From the NCBI GenBank assembly GCA_034506395.1, contig JAPDPQ010000021.1, positions 1 to 64,000 on the forward strand: DNA of 64,000 nt. The letters run 5' to 3'. Under the pieces are notes generated by a model. It saw only the letters and a list, made by a program, of their open reading frames with translations. It did no database searches and had not been told where the DNA came from. The DNA is from a candidate division KSB1 bacterium (GTDB lineage: Bacteria > Zhuqueibacterota > Zhuqueibacteria > Thermofontimicrobiales > Thermofontimicrobiaceae). Positions 18,717 through 28,348 of this stretch are shown in pieces. Position 1 is the first letter of the stretch; each line of letters opens with the position of its first letter. The translations under genes were made by a program, and so were the position numbers.

Positions 18717-19171
18717 TAAGGGGGCAATACTTACCCCTGTGCAATCATCAAAATTGACTAATAAAATGCGCGGTAGCTAAATGATGAGCGGTATCCCCTC
18801 AATGGGGAAAAGGGCGGCTATGGGATACCCAAAAAAATTCTTGCTAAAAAAGCATCAAATCATTCGGATGGCACAGAGCAATTGGTCATTTCGATAACAA
18901 CCGAGCGCCGGGCAATCTCGATTACACAAAAAGTTTTTCAAAATAGAATCGCAATTGGTTAATCGAAATTATGCGTATGAATGCGAGCATTCTGCTACAT
19001 GGGCAGGAATGACATTCACATATTCGCGATTGGCCCTTTCTTGAAAGGTCCAAAGTTTTAAGAGAGCAGCGGATCTCCCTCCATTAACCTTCAATTTGCC
19101 GCATGAGACAATTGCTTGCGTTCTGATCAGGGTTAATTGATATGATCGAGCAACCAGAATATCTGGCCGAA
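18717..19171. other. 455-bp gap between convergent genes
   Basis: This lies between the plus-strand lipoprotein gene and minus-strand trxB. It holds a hairpin-forming sequence at 18790-18829 and a short match to the dispersed repeat theme (ggtcatttcga, about 18887). No gene was recognised. Confidence 0.45.
18790..18829. repeat. Inverted repeat with a competing inner hairpin
   Basis: ggtatccc (18790-18797) pairs with gggatacc (18822-18829). The same ccc can instead pair in an inner hairpin, cccc-tcaat-gggg. No T-run follows on either strand in a useful direction, so a standard terminator is unlikely. Confidence 0.5.
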
Positions 19172-20119
19172 TCAGTTTAATTTTCCTGGATAAGCTGTTC
19201 CCTCCAATTCTGCCAAGAATCGTTCTGCTTCCATGGCAGCAATGCAGCCCGAACCTGCAGAAGTAACGGCCTGTCGATAGATCGCATCTTGGACATCGCC
19301 TGCCGCAAAAACCCCGGGAATGTTGGTGTGCTGCCGACGATCAGTGACAATAATGCCAGATTCGTCCAAATCAAGCTGGCCGGCAAAAAGCTGGGTATTC
19401 GGGATATGCCCGATGAACACAAAGACCCCATCGGTCTCCAGAATCGTTTCCACTTCAGTTTTCAGGTTTTTCAACCGCACTCCAGAGACCCCAGTGGTCT
19501 GACTCCCTAAGATTTCAGTTACGATCGTATCCCAAATAAAGCGCATTTTCTCGTTGGCAAAGGCGCGGGATTGAAGATGGGCATGAGCTCTGAGTCGATC
19601 GCGCCGATGGATCAGGGTGACTGAACTGGCGAAGCGCGTCAGAAACAGGCCCTCCTCAACAGCGCTATCGCCGCCGCCGACGACCACGACTTTTTTCCCG
19701 CGGAAGAAGAATCCATCGCAGGTGGCGCAATAAGAAACCCCTTTGCCGATGAATTCCTTCTCCCCGGGGACATTTAATTTTCGTGGGTCCGAACCAGTGG
19801 CAATGATGACAGCTTTGGCGTGATAAAGCTGTTCATGCGTTCTAACGGAAAAAGGGGATGCTTTGAAGTTGACCTCAATCACAGTTTCTGGTAAAACTTT
19901 GGCTCCGAATCGAACGGCTTGCTGCTCCATCGCCTGAAAAAGCTCATAACCAGAGATCCCATTGGGAAATCCCGGAAAATTATCGAGAGCATCGGTGAGC
20001 GTGATCTGCCCCCCGGGCTGAACACCTCGGAATACCAACGGCGCCAGCTCAGCTCGAGCGGCATAAATAGCCGCAGTTAATCCTGCTGGACCAGAACCAA
20101 TAATGATGACGTTTTCCAT
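19172..20119 (-). CDS. trxB: Thioredoxin reductase
   Basis: This 315-residue flavoprotein reduces thioredoxin with NADPH. The FAD motif GSGPAGLTAAIYAARAE is at residues 8-24, with QPGGQI next. The redox-active pair is Cys131-Cys134 (SYCATCDGFFF). The NADPH-binding motif is VVVGGGDSAVEEGLFL and the FAD-closing motif is VFAAGDVQD. Length is normal (about 310-320). Its AAGGAG ribosome site lies inside the end of the upstream DUF5683-like gene, with no intergenic gap, so it is the last gene of that envelope operon. Confidence 0.95.
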   Translation of the reverse strand: MENVIIIGSGPAGLTAAIYAARAELAPLVFRGVQPGGQITLTDALDNFPGFPNGISGYELFQAMEQQAVRFGAKVLPETVIEVNFKASPFSVRTHEQLYHAKAVIIATGSDPRKLNVPGEKEFIGKGVSYCATCDGFFFRGKKVVVVGGGDSAVEEGLFLTRFASSVTLIHRRDRLRAHAHLQSRAFANEKMRFIWDTIVTEILGSQTTGVSGVRLKNLKTEVETILETDGVFVFIGHIPNTQLFAGQLDLDESGIIVTDRRQHTNIPGVFAAGDVQDAIYRQAVTSAGSGCIAAMEAERFLAELEGTAYPGKLN

Positions 20120-20929
20120 TTAGAACTCCTTTTTAATTTGAACCAAAATTCGGCCAGCATCCTTTTCGGCAAGAAACTGAATACGCACTGGTCCATCGGC
20201 CGTCTGATTTAATTTTTTATTATGATGCACCGCCTGCCAGGTGGCATTGATAGCGCTGATCAGATGATTGGCAAATATCGCCCCGAGCACATAAGTAGCC
20301 CGGTTGCGCGCTCGATCGCTGGCAATCCGCAAATTCTGAAATTTTTGGCGATGATCGTCACTATCCCAGGACCAGAAATATTCCGTTTCTGAATAGAGCT
20401 TCTCATATTCGCCAAACCGAAGCTTGGCTTCATTGTAACTGTAAATATCCGAATAATTGCCGATGTCAACAAAGTATTGCGACGGTTTACCTTTGATCGC
20501 GGCACCAGAATGGGTTGCAGCAAAAGCTAACGCATCCTTTCTCACCCACTTGCCATATTGACGAAAGGCGAAATGACCTACCCACAATGTAACTTCAGAG
20601 GCCAAAAATATCTGAGCAAAGGTTCGCTTGCCAACATAATATTCCCCAGCGCCTGGCAGAATCAATGAGCGGAAAAACGCACTTTTGCGGTTCTTATAGC
20701 CACTCGCCCGATCGCCTAAAGGCTGGTTTGCCAAATTAGGCAACGAATCAAAAGCGACTTGCTGAATCGCGAACGACATTGGCGGCATCAATTGGAGCTT
20801 CGCTTGGGAGAGCGTTGGATTGAATTTCGGCCCGAAATGGTCCAGGGTGTCCCATTCAGCTTCAACTCCATTGGGAAATACCACTATTGTGATGATCAAA
20901 AAGACGATCCCAGACTCCAAAATTTTCAT
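20120..20929 (-). CDS. DUF5683-like envelope protein (paralogue A)
   Basis: This 269-residue protein has an N-terminal hydrophobic signal (ILESGIVFLIITIVVFPNGV). The recognisable core is FFRSLILPGAGEYYVGKRTFAQIFLASE, a motif of the DUF5683 group in FCB bacteria. Near the end comes ANHLISAINATWQAVHHNKKL. Both motifs are shared with the gene directly upstream, so the two are tandem paralogues. A role in the envelope is likely from the signal and the hydrophobic helices; the molecular function is unknown. The upstream paralogue ends 6 bp before it and trxB begins directly after it. Confidence 0.7.
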   Translation of the reverse strand: MKILESGIVFLIITIVVFPNGVEAEWDTLDHFGPKFNPTLSQAKLQLMPPMSFAIQQVAFDSLPNLANQPLGDRASGYKNRKSAFFRSLILPGAGEYYVGKRTFAQIFLASEVTLWVGHFAFRQYGKWVRKDALAFAATHSGAAIKGKPSQYFVDIGNYSDIYSYNEAKLRFGEYEKLYSETEYFWSWDSDDHRQKFQNLRIASDRARNRATYVLGAIFANHLISAINATWQAVHHNKKLNQTADGPVRIQFLAEKDAGRILVQIKKEF

Positions 20930-20935
20930 GAGAAG

Positions 20936-21820
20936 TTACCATTTTAATTCGAGTGACATCACTGGCTGGAATTGATCGACATAGAAAATCTGTTTGACTC
21001 GGATAGAAGCTTCCAGCAATTTATTGTTATGCCGTTTGGCCGTCCAAGCTGCATCGATGGCGCTGAGAATATGGTTGACGATGACATAGTTGGTCGCAGT
21101 TCTGGCTATTCGGAACAGTTGATTACTCTTGTCTCTCATGTCCATGTATTTGCCAATGTCCGACGAATTTTGTTGGATGGCCTCAAGGGAGTCCATAGAG
21201 ATGGTATTGAAAAACGATTGGTTTTCATAATATCTGGCAAAATCCCAACCCACATAAAATGCGGGATATTTACCAATCATCTCGTAATACTGTTGTTTCG
21301 TGGTCGCCATCTTATCGCCGCTCAGATATTTTTCCATGGTGCTTGCATGGGCGTCATCTAATGAATTCGCGTAATTCTGTTTCCATTGTTGCCAGACGTT
21401 TGGATCCCAATGGGCGTCGGCATATTCTTGATATTTCTTTTCCTGATTCTTGCCCTTCTGGGTATAGCTTCCATAGACTGTCCACGCAGCCACTTCGGCT
21501 AGGAAAAAGACCCCTGCTTTGATGTAGGATTTGGCATAAAGTTCACCAGTCCCGGGAATGAGCGCGGAGAAAAATAATGCGCGTTTTGGTAGCTTGTAGC
21601 CTGGGAGCTGAGCCAGCCGTTGCTCTCTGGAAAGCGAATCCTGAACAACCAACGAATTGAGCGGATTAAAGTACCGAGCGGAAAGTTGCGCCCGAGGAGC
21701 GTTAAAAGCGAACCCATTGCCCTCTGAAATCTGATTTAATTGCTCCCCCTCCCCTGCATAACAGAGTTGAAGCAAGCCGAAAGCGAAGAAGCAAAATGCG
21801 AAACGAAATGAGCGCTTCAT
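20936..21820 (-). CDS. DUF5683-like envelope protein (paralogue B)
   Basis: This 294-residue protein has a clear signal peptide (MKRSFRFAF ... LCYAGEG). The core FFSALIPGTGELYAKSYIKAGVFFLAEVAAW and the C-terminal NHILSAIDAAWTAKRHNNKL align with paralogue A. Between these, residues about 120-225 are hydrophilic and tyrosine/lysine-rich. GGAG with 7 nt spacing supports the ATG. It starts 21 bp after the metallopeptidase-barrel gene. The function is unknown; placement suggests it works with the chimera upstream. Confidence 0.7.
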   Translation of the reverse strand: MKRSFRFAFCFFAFGLLQLCYAGEGEQLNQISEGNGFAFNAPRAQLSARYFNPLNSLVVQDSLSREQRLAQLPGYKLPKRALFFSALIPGTGELYAKSYIKAGVFFLAEVAAWTVYGSYTQKGKNQEKKYQEYADAHWDPNVWQQWKQNYANSLDDAHASTMEKYLSGDKMATTKQQYYEMIGKYPAFYVGWDFARYYENQSFFNTISMDSLEAIQQNSSDIGKYMDMRDKSNQLFRIARTATNYVIVNHILSAIDAAWTAKRHNNKLLEASIRVKQIFYVDQFQPVMSLELKW

Positions 21821-21841
21821 GAGACATCTCCATAATTTGTT

Positions 21842-24800
21842 TTAGTCAAAATATCCAAAACTAATGCCCAGATAATAACGCCATTCTTTACCATAGCGCA
21901 ACCACGTATTATCTGTTTCTTTTTTGGTGAATTCATCAAATCCATAAGCGGCATTGAAAAAGATCTTCGTCGGGAAACTATAAAATGAAAACAGGTCTAA
22001 TCGCACTTCAGCGCCAGCGGTCTTTTTGAATCGGGAGAAATTCAGAACATCAGCATTAAAGGCATCACCGTAATCAAAAAAGGCACCCAAATAGAGTTTG
22101 TCAAAATGGAGGTGGAACAAACGAATATCCAGATTATTGGAAATTGGGAAGCGATAGCTTGTCCGTGTGATAATCATTTTTGTGCCTTCAATGCTGTAAT
22201 ATGGATAACCGCGCAGGCCTACCAATCCACCAGCATAAAAGTTGAAAAATTCGTGAACAGGACGGTCGATCCAGCCGGCCTGAAGATTGAAATTGATCGC
22301 ATGTCTCCCATGGTTGAAGAGCGGGATGAATTCTTTCCAATCTAATTCCAATTTGCCATAGTTGTAGTCATCGTAATCTTCCACCCAAGTGCCATATTTG
22401 GTGATGGTGAAATCGCGAATGAATTTATTGAATTCCTGACTATATTTCACCGACACGATCCGTCCAGCGGCTGGATTGATTTCTGAAGAGATACTCGGCA
22501 ACACATTTTTATAGCTCCAATTCAATTGAATGGAGCGGCCGATGAAATAGTTGTAGCTGGTCGCGGGATAGTCCTGGCCATTGGGATAAGTGTATTGGGG
22601 ATGATAAGTTCCTCGATAGCGGCTGAATACGAACGCGGTCCTGAGATTTTGCTCGTCATTCAACTTGAAGTCCAATCCTGCATCGACCTCAGTCAAATTG
22701 TACTTGAATTTGACCAGAGTGGTGTCTGGAGGGTTCGAGGTCGGGTCAGCGCCGTAGGGATAAAAATAATTATCCATTTCTGAATGATGCAACAGCCGAT
22801 TGTAAACTTCAAGAAACACTGTGGGACGAAACTTGCGATAGTTGACCATGCCAAATAGATCATAGTCCCAATCTCGATTCATGGCGAAGCCGGCAAAGAT
22901 ATCGTATTTGTTCAAAATGTCGCTGGAATAGAGATAGGTCCCGAATTTGACCGTTCCGTAATCGACCATGACGCGAGGCAGGAAGGCCAGGCTGCTGTAA
23001 GTGAAAGTATAAGGGGTCGTCGAATAGCGCGGAACTTCGGCATCATTATAGTTGACCGTTTTATCGCTGATCCCTTGATTGATTAAATAAATATCCTGAT
23101 TTTCTCGCGAAGCAAGTTGGGCGCTGTTGGATCGATATGCCAGATAGCGACTTTGCTGCTCATCCACTTGGGTCGGTCGTTCGATCCAGGCGATGCGATA
23201 GCCCTGCGAGTTGAAATCGCTGTATAATAGTTGGCCCTGTTTGTTGACCGAGGGCATAAAAGCGCCGCCCAGCACGTTGGTTAACTGTCTCTTATTTTTG
23301 GTGGCCAATTCAAATGCATAAATATTGAAAATGCCAGTCCGATCCCAACTAAAGTAGATTTCCTTTCCATTAGGGGAAAATATCGGATCGCGGGCATCAT
23401 GTTCATCGGCGATCAAAACTTTCATCGTTTTCCCATCAGCGCTGATGAGGCCAATCTGGCGCCCCTCGCTTTTAGAGTAGGAGAACACGATGACGCTGCC
23501 ATTTGGCGCCCAGCGCGGAGTGAAAATCTGCTGGCCATCTCTGAACTTGGTCAGATGGGTCATTTTGCGGGTTTTTAAATCGAGCACAGCGATGTTCTGC
23601 GTCCCATCTCTTGTGGTCACAAACAACAGTTTGTTCCCATCGGGCGACCAATCCGGATGCTGGGCGCGCAGATTGCGCGTCACTGGGCGTTCTTTTTTCT
23701 TTTTTAAATCATAAATATAAATATCCTGAAAATGGGATCCGTGTTTATTCGGTTTGGAGATCCGCGAATAGGCGATTTTTTCACCATCTGGGGACCAAGC
23801 CAATGACGAACTGACACCACCTTTAATTTTTTCGACGGTTCCCTTGGTCATATCGTGGAGGTACAATGAAGACTGGGAGAGGTAGTCATAACCTCGGTTC
23901 GATACGAAGGCGAATTTCGTCCCATCTGGTGACCAACAGGGGAACAGATTTGCGAAGCCTTTGGACTCGATGATTTTGCCAGCTCGAACATTATTGACAA
24001 TCGGGCTGACCCGATAGTTGTACATCGTTTCGAGATAACTCTTCCATTCTCGATAGAGCTGTCGTTCGGATTTCCCGAGTACATCCTTCAATGCATCGTT
24101 GACCGTGAAATGAAACGGGCTTTGCAGTTCTTGAAAAATGCGTCGCAGCGATTCAACGCCATAGGTTTCGGCAATGTAAATGACCAAGGCATAGCCATGA
24201 TTATAGAGTTTCTCATTGCCGAAGCTATTTTTGCCGAATACCCCCATTTCCCGATGATTGAGAAGCGTCCCTTCCAGCACGGCGGTCCGAAGAATCATAT
24301 CGCGATGGGTATCCCAATTGTCGTAATTCAGCTTTGCCAGTTGATATTGAGCCACGCCTTCAGCAAGCCAGTTGGGAACCGTGGTTGTGGCAATGGGGTA
24401 AGAGACGATCCGATTGGGAAAGCCATAAAGCACATAAGGGTTCTTTTCCGGCTCATAATCCATGTATTGAAAATAAAGCGCGGGGATTTTTCGCGTCAGT
24501 TTTCGGGCGGCGCCCAGGGAGATCATGTGTGTGAATTCATGGGTCACGACATTGCGAAGCCAATTATGATTGCCACGCAACACAAAATCCATCGGAGTCG
24601 CCCAGATCTCAATCTTGTTATCGTAATAGTAGGTTGCACCATTGGAATAATCGTCATGATCTCGAATAATGAAATGGACCTTGCCATCGGGCTGATAGAG
24701 GTAGAGCGACGTGATAGGCGCATAGATCTCCTCAGCGATTTTGGCGACTAATGCCGCGGTCCGCTCTGCGCCTTTATGATAATGAACCTGAAAATGTTCT

Positions 24801-24919
24801 GTATCAATGGTCAGCCAATTTAACTCTGGATGGTTATATTCTACTGGTTGACCGAATAGATTTGCTCCCCACACCCAACCAATTAGCAACAATGGAATGA
24901 TGTAATTTGCTCGTTTCAC
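21842..24919 (-). CDS. Metallopeptidase-TolB propeller-BamA-like barrel chimera
   Basis: This protein has 1025 residues with a signal peptide (about 1-22). Residues 30-195 look like a gluzincin peptidase: HEFTH at 127-131 and the third-ligand motif WLAEGVAQY with Glu187. Residues about 320-600 carry at least six TolB/WD40-like propeller blades (PCWSPDGTKFAFVSNRG, LAWSPDGEKIAYSR, PDWSPDGNKLLFVTTRDG, PRWAPNGSVIVFS, PIFSPNGKEIYFSWD). From about 650 to the end, which reads YYLGISFGYFD, lies a C-terminal outer-membrane barrel of the bacterial surface antigen (Omp85/BamA) type, with GGLVGLRGYPYYS. The likely topology is a periplasmic peptidase and propeller held by an outer-membrane barrel. The start is GTG with a GGGTG site. 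The substrate is unknown. Confidence 0.85.
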   Translation of the reverse strand: MKRANYIIPLLLIGWVWGANLFGQPVEYNHPELNWLTIDTEHFQVHYHKGAERTAALVAKIAEEIYAPITSLYLYQPDGKVHFIIRDHDDYSNGATYYYDNKIEIWATPMDFVLRGNHNWLRNVVTHEFTHMISLGAARKLTRKIPALYFQYMDYEPEKNPYVLYGFPNRIVSYPIATTTVPNWLAEGVAQYQLAKLNYDNWDTHRDMILRTAVLEGTLLNHREMGVFGKNSFGNEKLYNHGYALVIYIAETYGVESLRRIFQELQSPFHFTVNDALKDVLGKSERQLYREWKSYLETMYNYRVSPIVNNVRAGKIIESKGFANLFPCWSPDGTKFAFVSNRGYDYLSQSSLYLHDMTKGTVEKIKGGVSSSLAWSPDGEKIAYSRISKPNKHGSHFQDIYIYDLKKKKERPVTRNLRAQHPDWSPDGNKLLFVTTRDGTQNIAVLDLKTRKMTHLTKFRDGQQIFTPRWAPNGSVIVFSYSKSEGRQIGLISADGKTMKVLIADEHDARDPIFSPNGKEIYFSWDRTGIFNIYAFELATKNKRQLTNVLGGAFMPSVNKQGQLLYSDFNSQGYRIAWIERPTQVDEQQSRYLAYRSNSAQLASRENQDIYLINQGISDKTVNYNDAEVPRYSTTPYTFTYSSLAFLPRVMVDYGTVKFGTYLYSSDILNKYDIFAGFAMNRDWDYDLFGMVNYRKFRPTVFLEVYNRLLHHSEMDNYFYPYGADPTSNPPDTTLVKFKYNLTEVDAGLDFKLNDEQNLRTAFVFSRYRGTYHPQYTYPNGQDYPATSYNYFIGRSIQLNWSYKNVLPSISSEINPAAGRIVSVKYSQEFNKFIRDFTITKYGTWVEDYDDYNYGKLELDWKEFIPLFNHGRHAINFNLQAGWIDRPVHEFFNFYAGGLVGLRGYPYYSIEGTKMIITRTSYRFPISNNLDIRLFHLHFDKLYLGAFFDYGDAFNADVLNFSRFKKTAGAEVRLDLFSFYSFPTKIFFNAAYGFDEFTKKETDNTWLRYGKEWRYYLGISFGYFD

Positions 24920-25123
24920 TGCTGTTCACCCATTTTATCAGATTTCATACTTATTTTAAAGTCGAATTCGCCCCCCGTCATGGTTTCATGGATTGATCGT
25001 TAACTAGTTTGAAAAGTATTTTGAAATCCAGTTTGCCTATTTGATTGATCTTATCCAATCTGCAACCCTGCAAATACCACGAAAATTGCGAACAGGTCGC
25101 GCAGAATATCCAATCATGCCAGT

Positions 25124-28100
25124 CTATTTAACGACGGCGATCTTAATCATGACCATACTCGACTCGTTCGCTCGCTTTGCGGTTACGCGGGCGAGATAGA
25201 TGCCGCTTTGCACTCGAGTCACGTCCCAGGTTCGCTCATTTTCGATGCCACCAATGCCTGGTCCGGTCAATTGCTCAACAAGTTCACCCGCCGCATCATA
25301 GATTCTGATCGTCACCTCTGCTGCCTCCCTTAAATAGTAGCGGATGATGGTCCAATTCCCTTCTGTTGGATTGGGATAATTATACACCGTTTTTTCAGGC
25401 ATCAGAGCCCCAGTTCGAGATGGAACCGATCCCGGCAGTTGTGCAATAGCAGAGTGACGTTCATTGTTGAGAAATTGTCTCCAATAGATTTGACGGTCAT
25501 TGAATTTATATTCTAATGTCCACACGTGACAGAAATCGTCTTCGGATCGAGCAATCAAACAAAATAAACTATCGCTGGTCAGATGAGCAATGACTGGCGC
25601 CGAATTCGCTGGTGTCGAGATGGAAAGCGGAAAGCCATTGACCTTTCGTCCATCGCTGTGAAAGGCGTTCATAAGGCCGTTTTTTGACGCCACGATGATT
25701 TCGATTTTCTGATCGCCATCTAAATCGACCAAAATCGGGTCGGGATAAGCTTCGCTTTCCGCGCCGCGGTCGATGAGAATGGGGAAATTCGTTAACAAGG
25801 TTCCATTGAAGCGATAGGCGAAAATTTTTCCACCGCCAGTAACAATAATGTCCAAGTAACCATCCCCATCGACATCAGCTAAGGCGGGATTAGAGAGCGG
25901 CGAGCTCGTCGAGATACCGGCGAAGTCTGGGAGAAAATCGCCCTCATGGGTCAGGATGAATAAATTCCCTATGGTAGAAGTGAGGACGATATCAGATCTT
26001 CCATCACGATCCAAATCTCCAAATGCCGGGTAATTTAAAATTCCTGCGCCAGCAAAGCGTTTCTGCCAAATAATGTTTCCATTCTCATCGACCGCGAAGA
26101 TAGTACCTGCCTCGTCAATTGCAACAAAGCGCATTGCTGAGACATCGCGACATGCCATTAACCGTTGCAAAGCCTTATTAGAAATTGCGGTTTGCCAGAC
26201 GATTTGTCCTGTTTCAGAAATGAGATGAATTCTCCCTGTTTGATCGCCAATCGCAATTTCGCTGCCTGGTGTTGCTGAATTCCAATCGCCAATAATTGGC
26301 ACCGTAGTAATCGTGCTGCCGCAGTTAATTTCAAACAATAAATCCGCTTCACCATCGCTGTTGCGATCTTCTGCCTGCCATGCAAATAAGTGGCCAATAG
26401 ACGATCCAGCGATGACCTCTAATGCTCCATCTCCAGTCAGATCAGCTAATGCTGGGGAGTGCAAAAAATGTCCAGTTTCAATGCGAGCAAACATCGGCAA
26501 TGGTATGTTGGTGGTATCGCCCAACAAGCTGATCTGGTATGTGAATGCGTCATTGGTGATCAATTTTTCACCATTGGCTTGCCATGCAAGGATCATTCCG
26601 CTTGCAGTGGCTGCTACAATTTCTTCGCGACCATCGCCATTCAAGTCTCCAACAACGAGTGCACTATTGCCTGAGTTTGCCCCCAAAAATGCTGGGAAGC
26701 CAGGCTGATAGTACTTGATTTCAAGTTTGAAATACATTACTGAATCGATCGGGCTAAAATTGGTAATATAAATCCCAGTGTTTGCCCGTGCGTAAGAATG
26801 GGTGCTTGGCTTCGTGAAGGGGGTGAACTTGACCTGTTGAGATGAATTGACAAATAGATGAGCCGGGTTTGCATCCCACCACATGTCCTCAGCATAACCC
26901 GCGTGATATCCAGTGAAACCGAAAAAATTGTAATAATAGCCCATATCCTGTGAGCCGTCGGCTTCAACCAGATCCACACCACGATGGTTCATATCCGTGT
27001 TGACCCGGTTCTCCGCATATTTTTGCTCGATGATGTTTTCGTCGATATGCCAGATCAAGATGCCAGACCCTGGTAGATCAAAGTCATATTCGTTTACCGA
27101 AGTGATGACGTCGATGCCGTCTAATGGGTTTATGATCGGCGATCCGTCACTCCCGTAATAGAACTCAACCCGTTTACCGTTGGCATCAAATCCGACTGCG
27201 ATATTTCGGGTCTCGCGGACACGTTGCTGGCGATTTTCCACAAGAAAGTATTCTTTGGCGTTAATGGGGATTTTATAAATTTTATTGGGATTGGCCGCCA
27301 AGGCTGCTGCTACAGGGATTTTATCGCCAGATGAAATGAGGATCGGTTGCTCCCAACCCAAGAAAATTTTGCTCCATGCGCATGGTTGAGCTGGAATTGA
27401 GCCATAGAAGTTCCCAGAACCTTGATCCATTAATCCAAACCGGCCAATCCCTGGATGACCTGTATCGGTATCAAACAAAGCTGGTAATCCTAATTGAAAT
27501 CCCATCATCAGCGCGGCAGTGCCTAAGAGACCGAAAATTTTATAGTCGCCTTGATTCTCTGTTTCCGGCAAAATGATGCCTTCTTTGATAAAAAAAGTCC
27601 CGTTGTTGACCGGGATCCCTGCAAAGTCCGGCAAATTGCCGCCGATATTTTTTTTCAGATCGTTGAAATTGAGGAACACCGAAGGGATGTCGCAAGGTGT
27701 AGTATCGAATTCCTGCGTGAATTCGGCGCCGACCCCTGCATGAAATATGATAAAGACGTCGAACTTGGAGAAATCGATATAGCCAGCTTGGTCGGCGCTT
27801 ACGATCGCATCTCGAAAAAGCTCGGCCAGCCGCTGGTCCAATACCGCTGGCGTTTGATTCGGGTTATAGTACGCCATGGGATGCGGGAGAGTCCAAGCAC
27901 TATCGGAAGCGAGCGGATAGACAAAACTATCGCCGTTTTCCTCTTCTACCTGAAGGGCGAGTTTTCCTCCTGATACTTTCAGGTAATAGTCCTTCAGAGC
28001 ACGAAGCTGATTTGCAAAATAGCGTCGATTATGCGGCGGAGGATTGATCATACCAGTGCCTGTAGATAAGTCGAACCAACCATCCCCGGTGGTATTCCGA

Positions 28101-28348
28101 TCGTTATCCCGCTGAAATTGTACGCGGATCGCCATGACCTTGAGTGTTTTTGGAAGGTTAGCTTGAATAGCAGCAAAATCGTTGCTGGCCTCCGTTGCCG
28201 TGCTGGCTGGTTTGAACGTCACAAATCGAGCTGAGGGAGTGCTGGGGTAAAAGGAAGGGCGCTTAATTTTTTCCGCTGCGAAGCTGGCGCTGAAGATCAA
28301 TAATCCAATCGCGATGAATTTTATCCGTAGTGTCTGGTGTAAGATCAT
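25124..28348 (-). CDS. Secreted M6-like protein with a degenerate zinc site, FG-GAP propeller and T9SS-type C-terminus
   Basis: This 1074-residue protein has a signal peptide (about 1-25). Residues 70-340 match the M6 (immune inhibitor A) peptidase fold, including FFIKEG, LGLPALFDTDTG and GIGRFGLMDQGSGN. However, the expected HExxH is replaced by LMMGF at 280-284, so both zinc histidines and the catalytic glutamate are gone. Residues about 560-930 hold FG-GAP/VCBS-like blades with calcium-binding DxNxDG loops (DLNGDGREEIVAA, DLTGDGALEVIAG, DLDRDGRSDIVL, DVDGDGYLDIIV). The final 90 residues (YNYPNPTEGNWTIIRYYL, IYDAAGELV, SGIYLARV) form a T9SS/FlgD-like sorting domain. It is likely surface-displayed and non-catalytic. 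Confidence 0.85.
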   Translation of the reverse strand: MILHQTLRIKFIAIGLLIFSASFAAEKIKRPSFYPSTPSARFVTFKPASTATEASNDFAAIQANLPKTLKVMAIRVQFQRDNDRNTTGDGWFDLSTGTGMINPPPHNRRYFANQLRALKDYYLKVSGGKLALQVEEENGDSFVYPLASDSAWTLPHPMAYYNPNQTPAVLDQRLAELFRDAIVSADQAGYIDFSKFDVFIIFHAGVGAEFTQEFDTTPCDIPSVFLNFNDLKKNIGGNLPDFAGIPVNNGTFFIKEGIILPETENQGDYKIFGLLGTAALMMGFQLGLPALFDTDTGHPGIGRFGLMDQGSGNFYGSIPAQPCAWSKIFLGWEQPILISSGDKIPVAAALAANPNKIYKIPINAKEYFLVENRQQRVRETRNIAVGFDANGKRVEFYYGSDGSPIINPLDGIDVITSVNEYDFDLPGSGILIWHIDENIIEQKYAENRVNTDMNHRGVDLVEADGSQDMGYYYNFFGFTGYHAGYAEDMWWDANPAHLFVNSSQQVKFTPFTKPSTHSYARANTGIYITNFSPIDSVMYFKLEIKYYQPGFPAFLGANSGNSALVVGDLNGDGREEIVAATASGMILAWQANGEKLITNDAFTYQISLLGDTTNIPLPMFARIETGHFLHSPALADLTGDGALEVIAGSSIGHLFAWQAEDRNSDGEADLLFEINCGSTITTVPIIGDWNSATPGSEIAIGDQTGRIHLISETGQIVWQTAISNKALQRLMACRDVSAMRFVAIDEAGTIFAVDENGNIIWQKRFAGAGILNYPAFGDLDRDGRSDIVLTSTIGNLFILTHEGDFLPDFAGISTSSPLSNPALADVDGDGYLDIIVTGGGKIFAYRFNGTLLTNFPILIDRGAESEAYPDPILVDLDGDQKIEIIVASKNGLMNAFHSDGRKVNGFPLSISTPANSAPVIAHLTSDSLFCLIARSEDDFCHVWTLEYKFNDRQIYWRQFLNNERHSAIAQLPGSVPSRTGALMPEKTVYNYPNPTEGNWTIIRYYLREAAEVTIRIYDAAGELVEQLTGPGIGGIENERTWDVTRVQSGIYLARVTAKRANESSMVMIKIAVVK

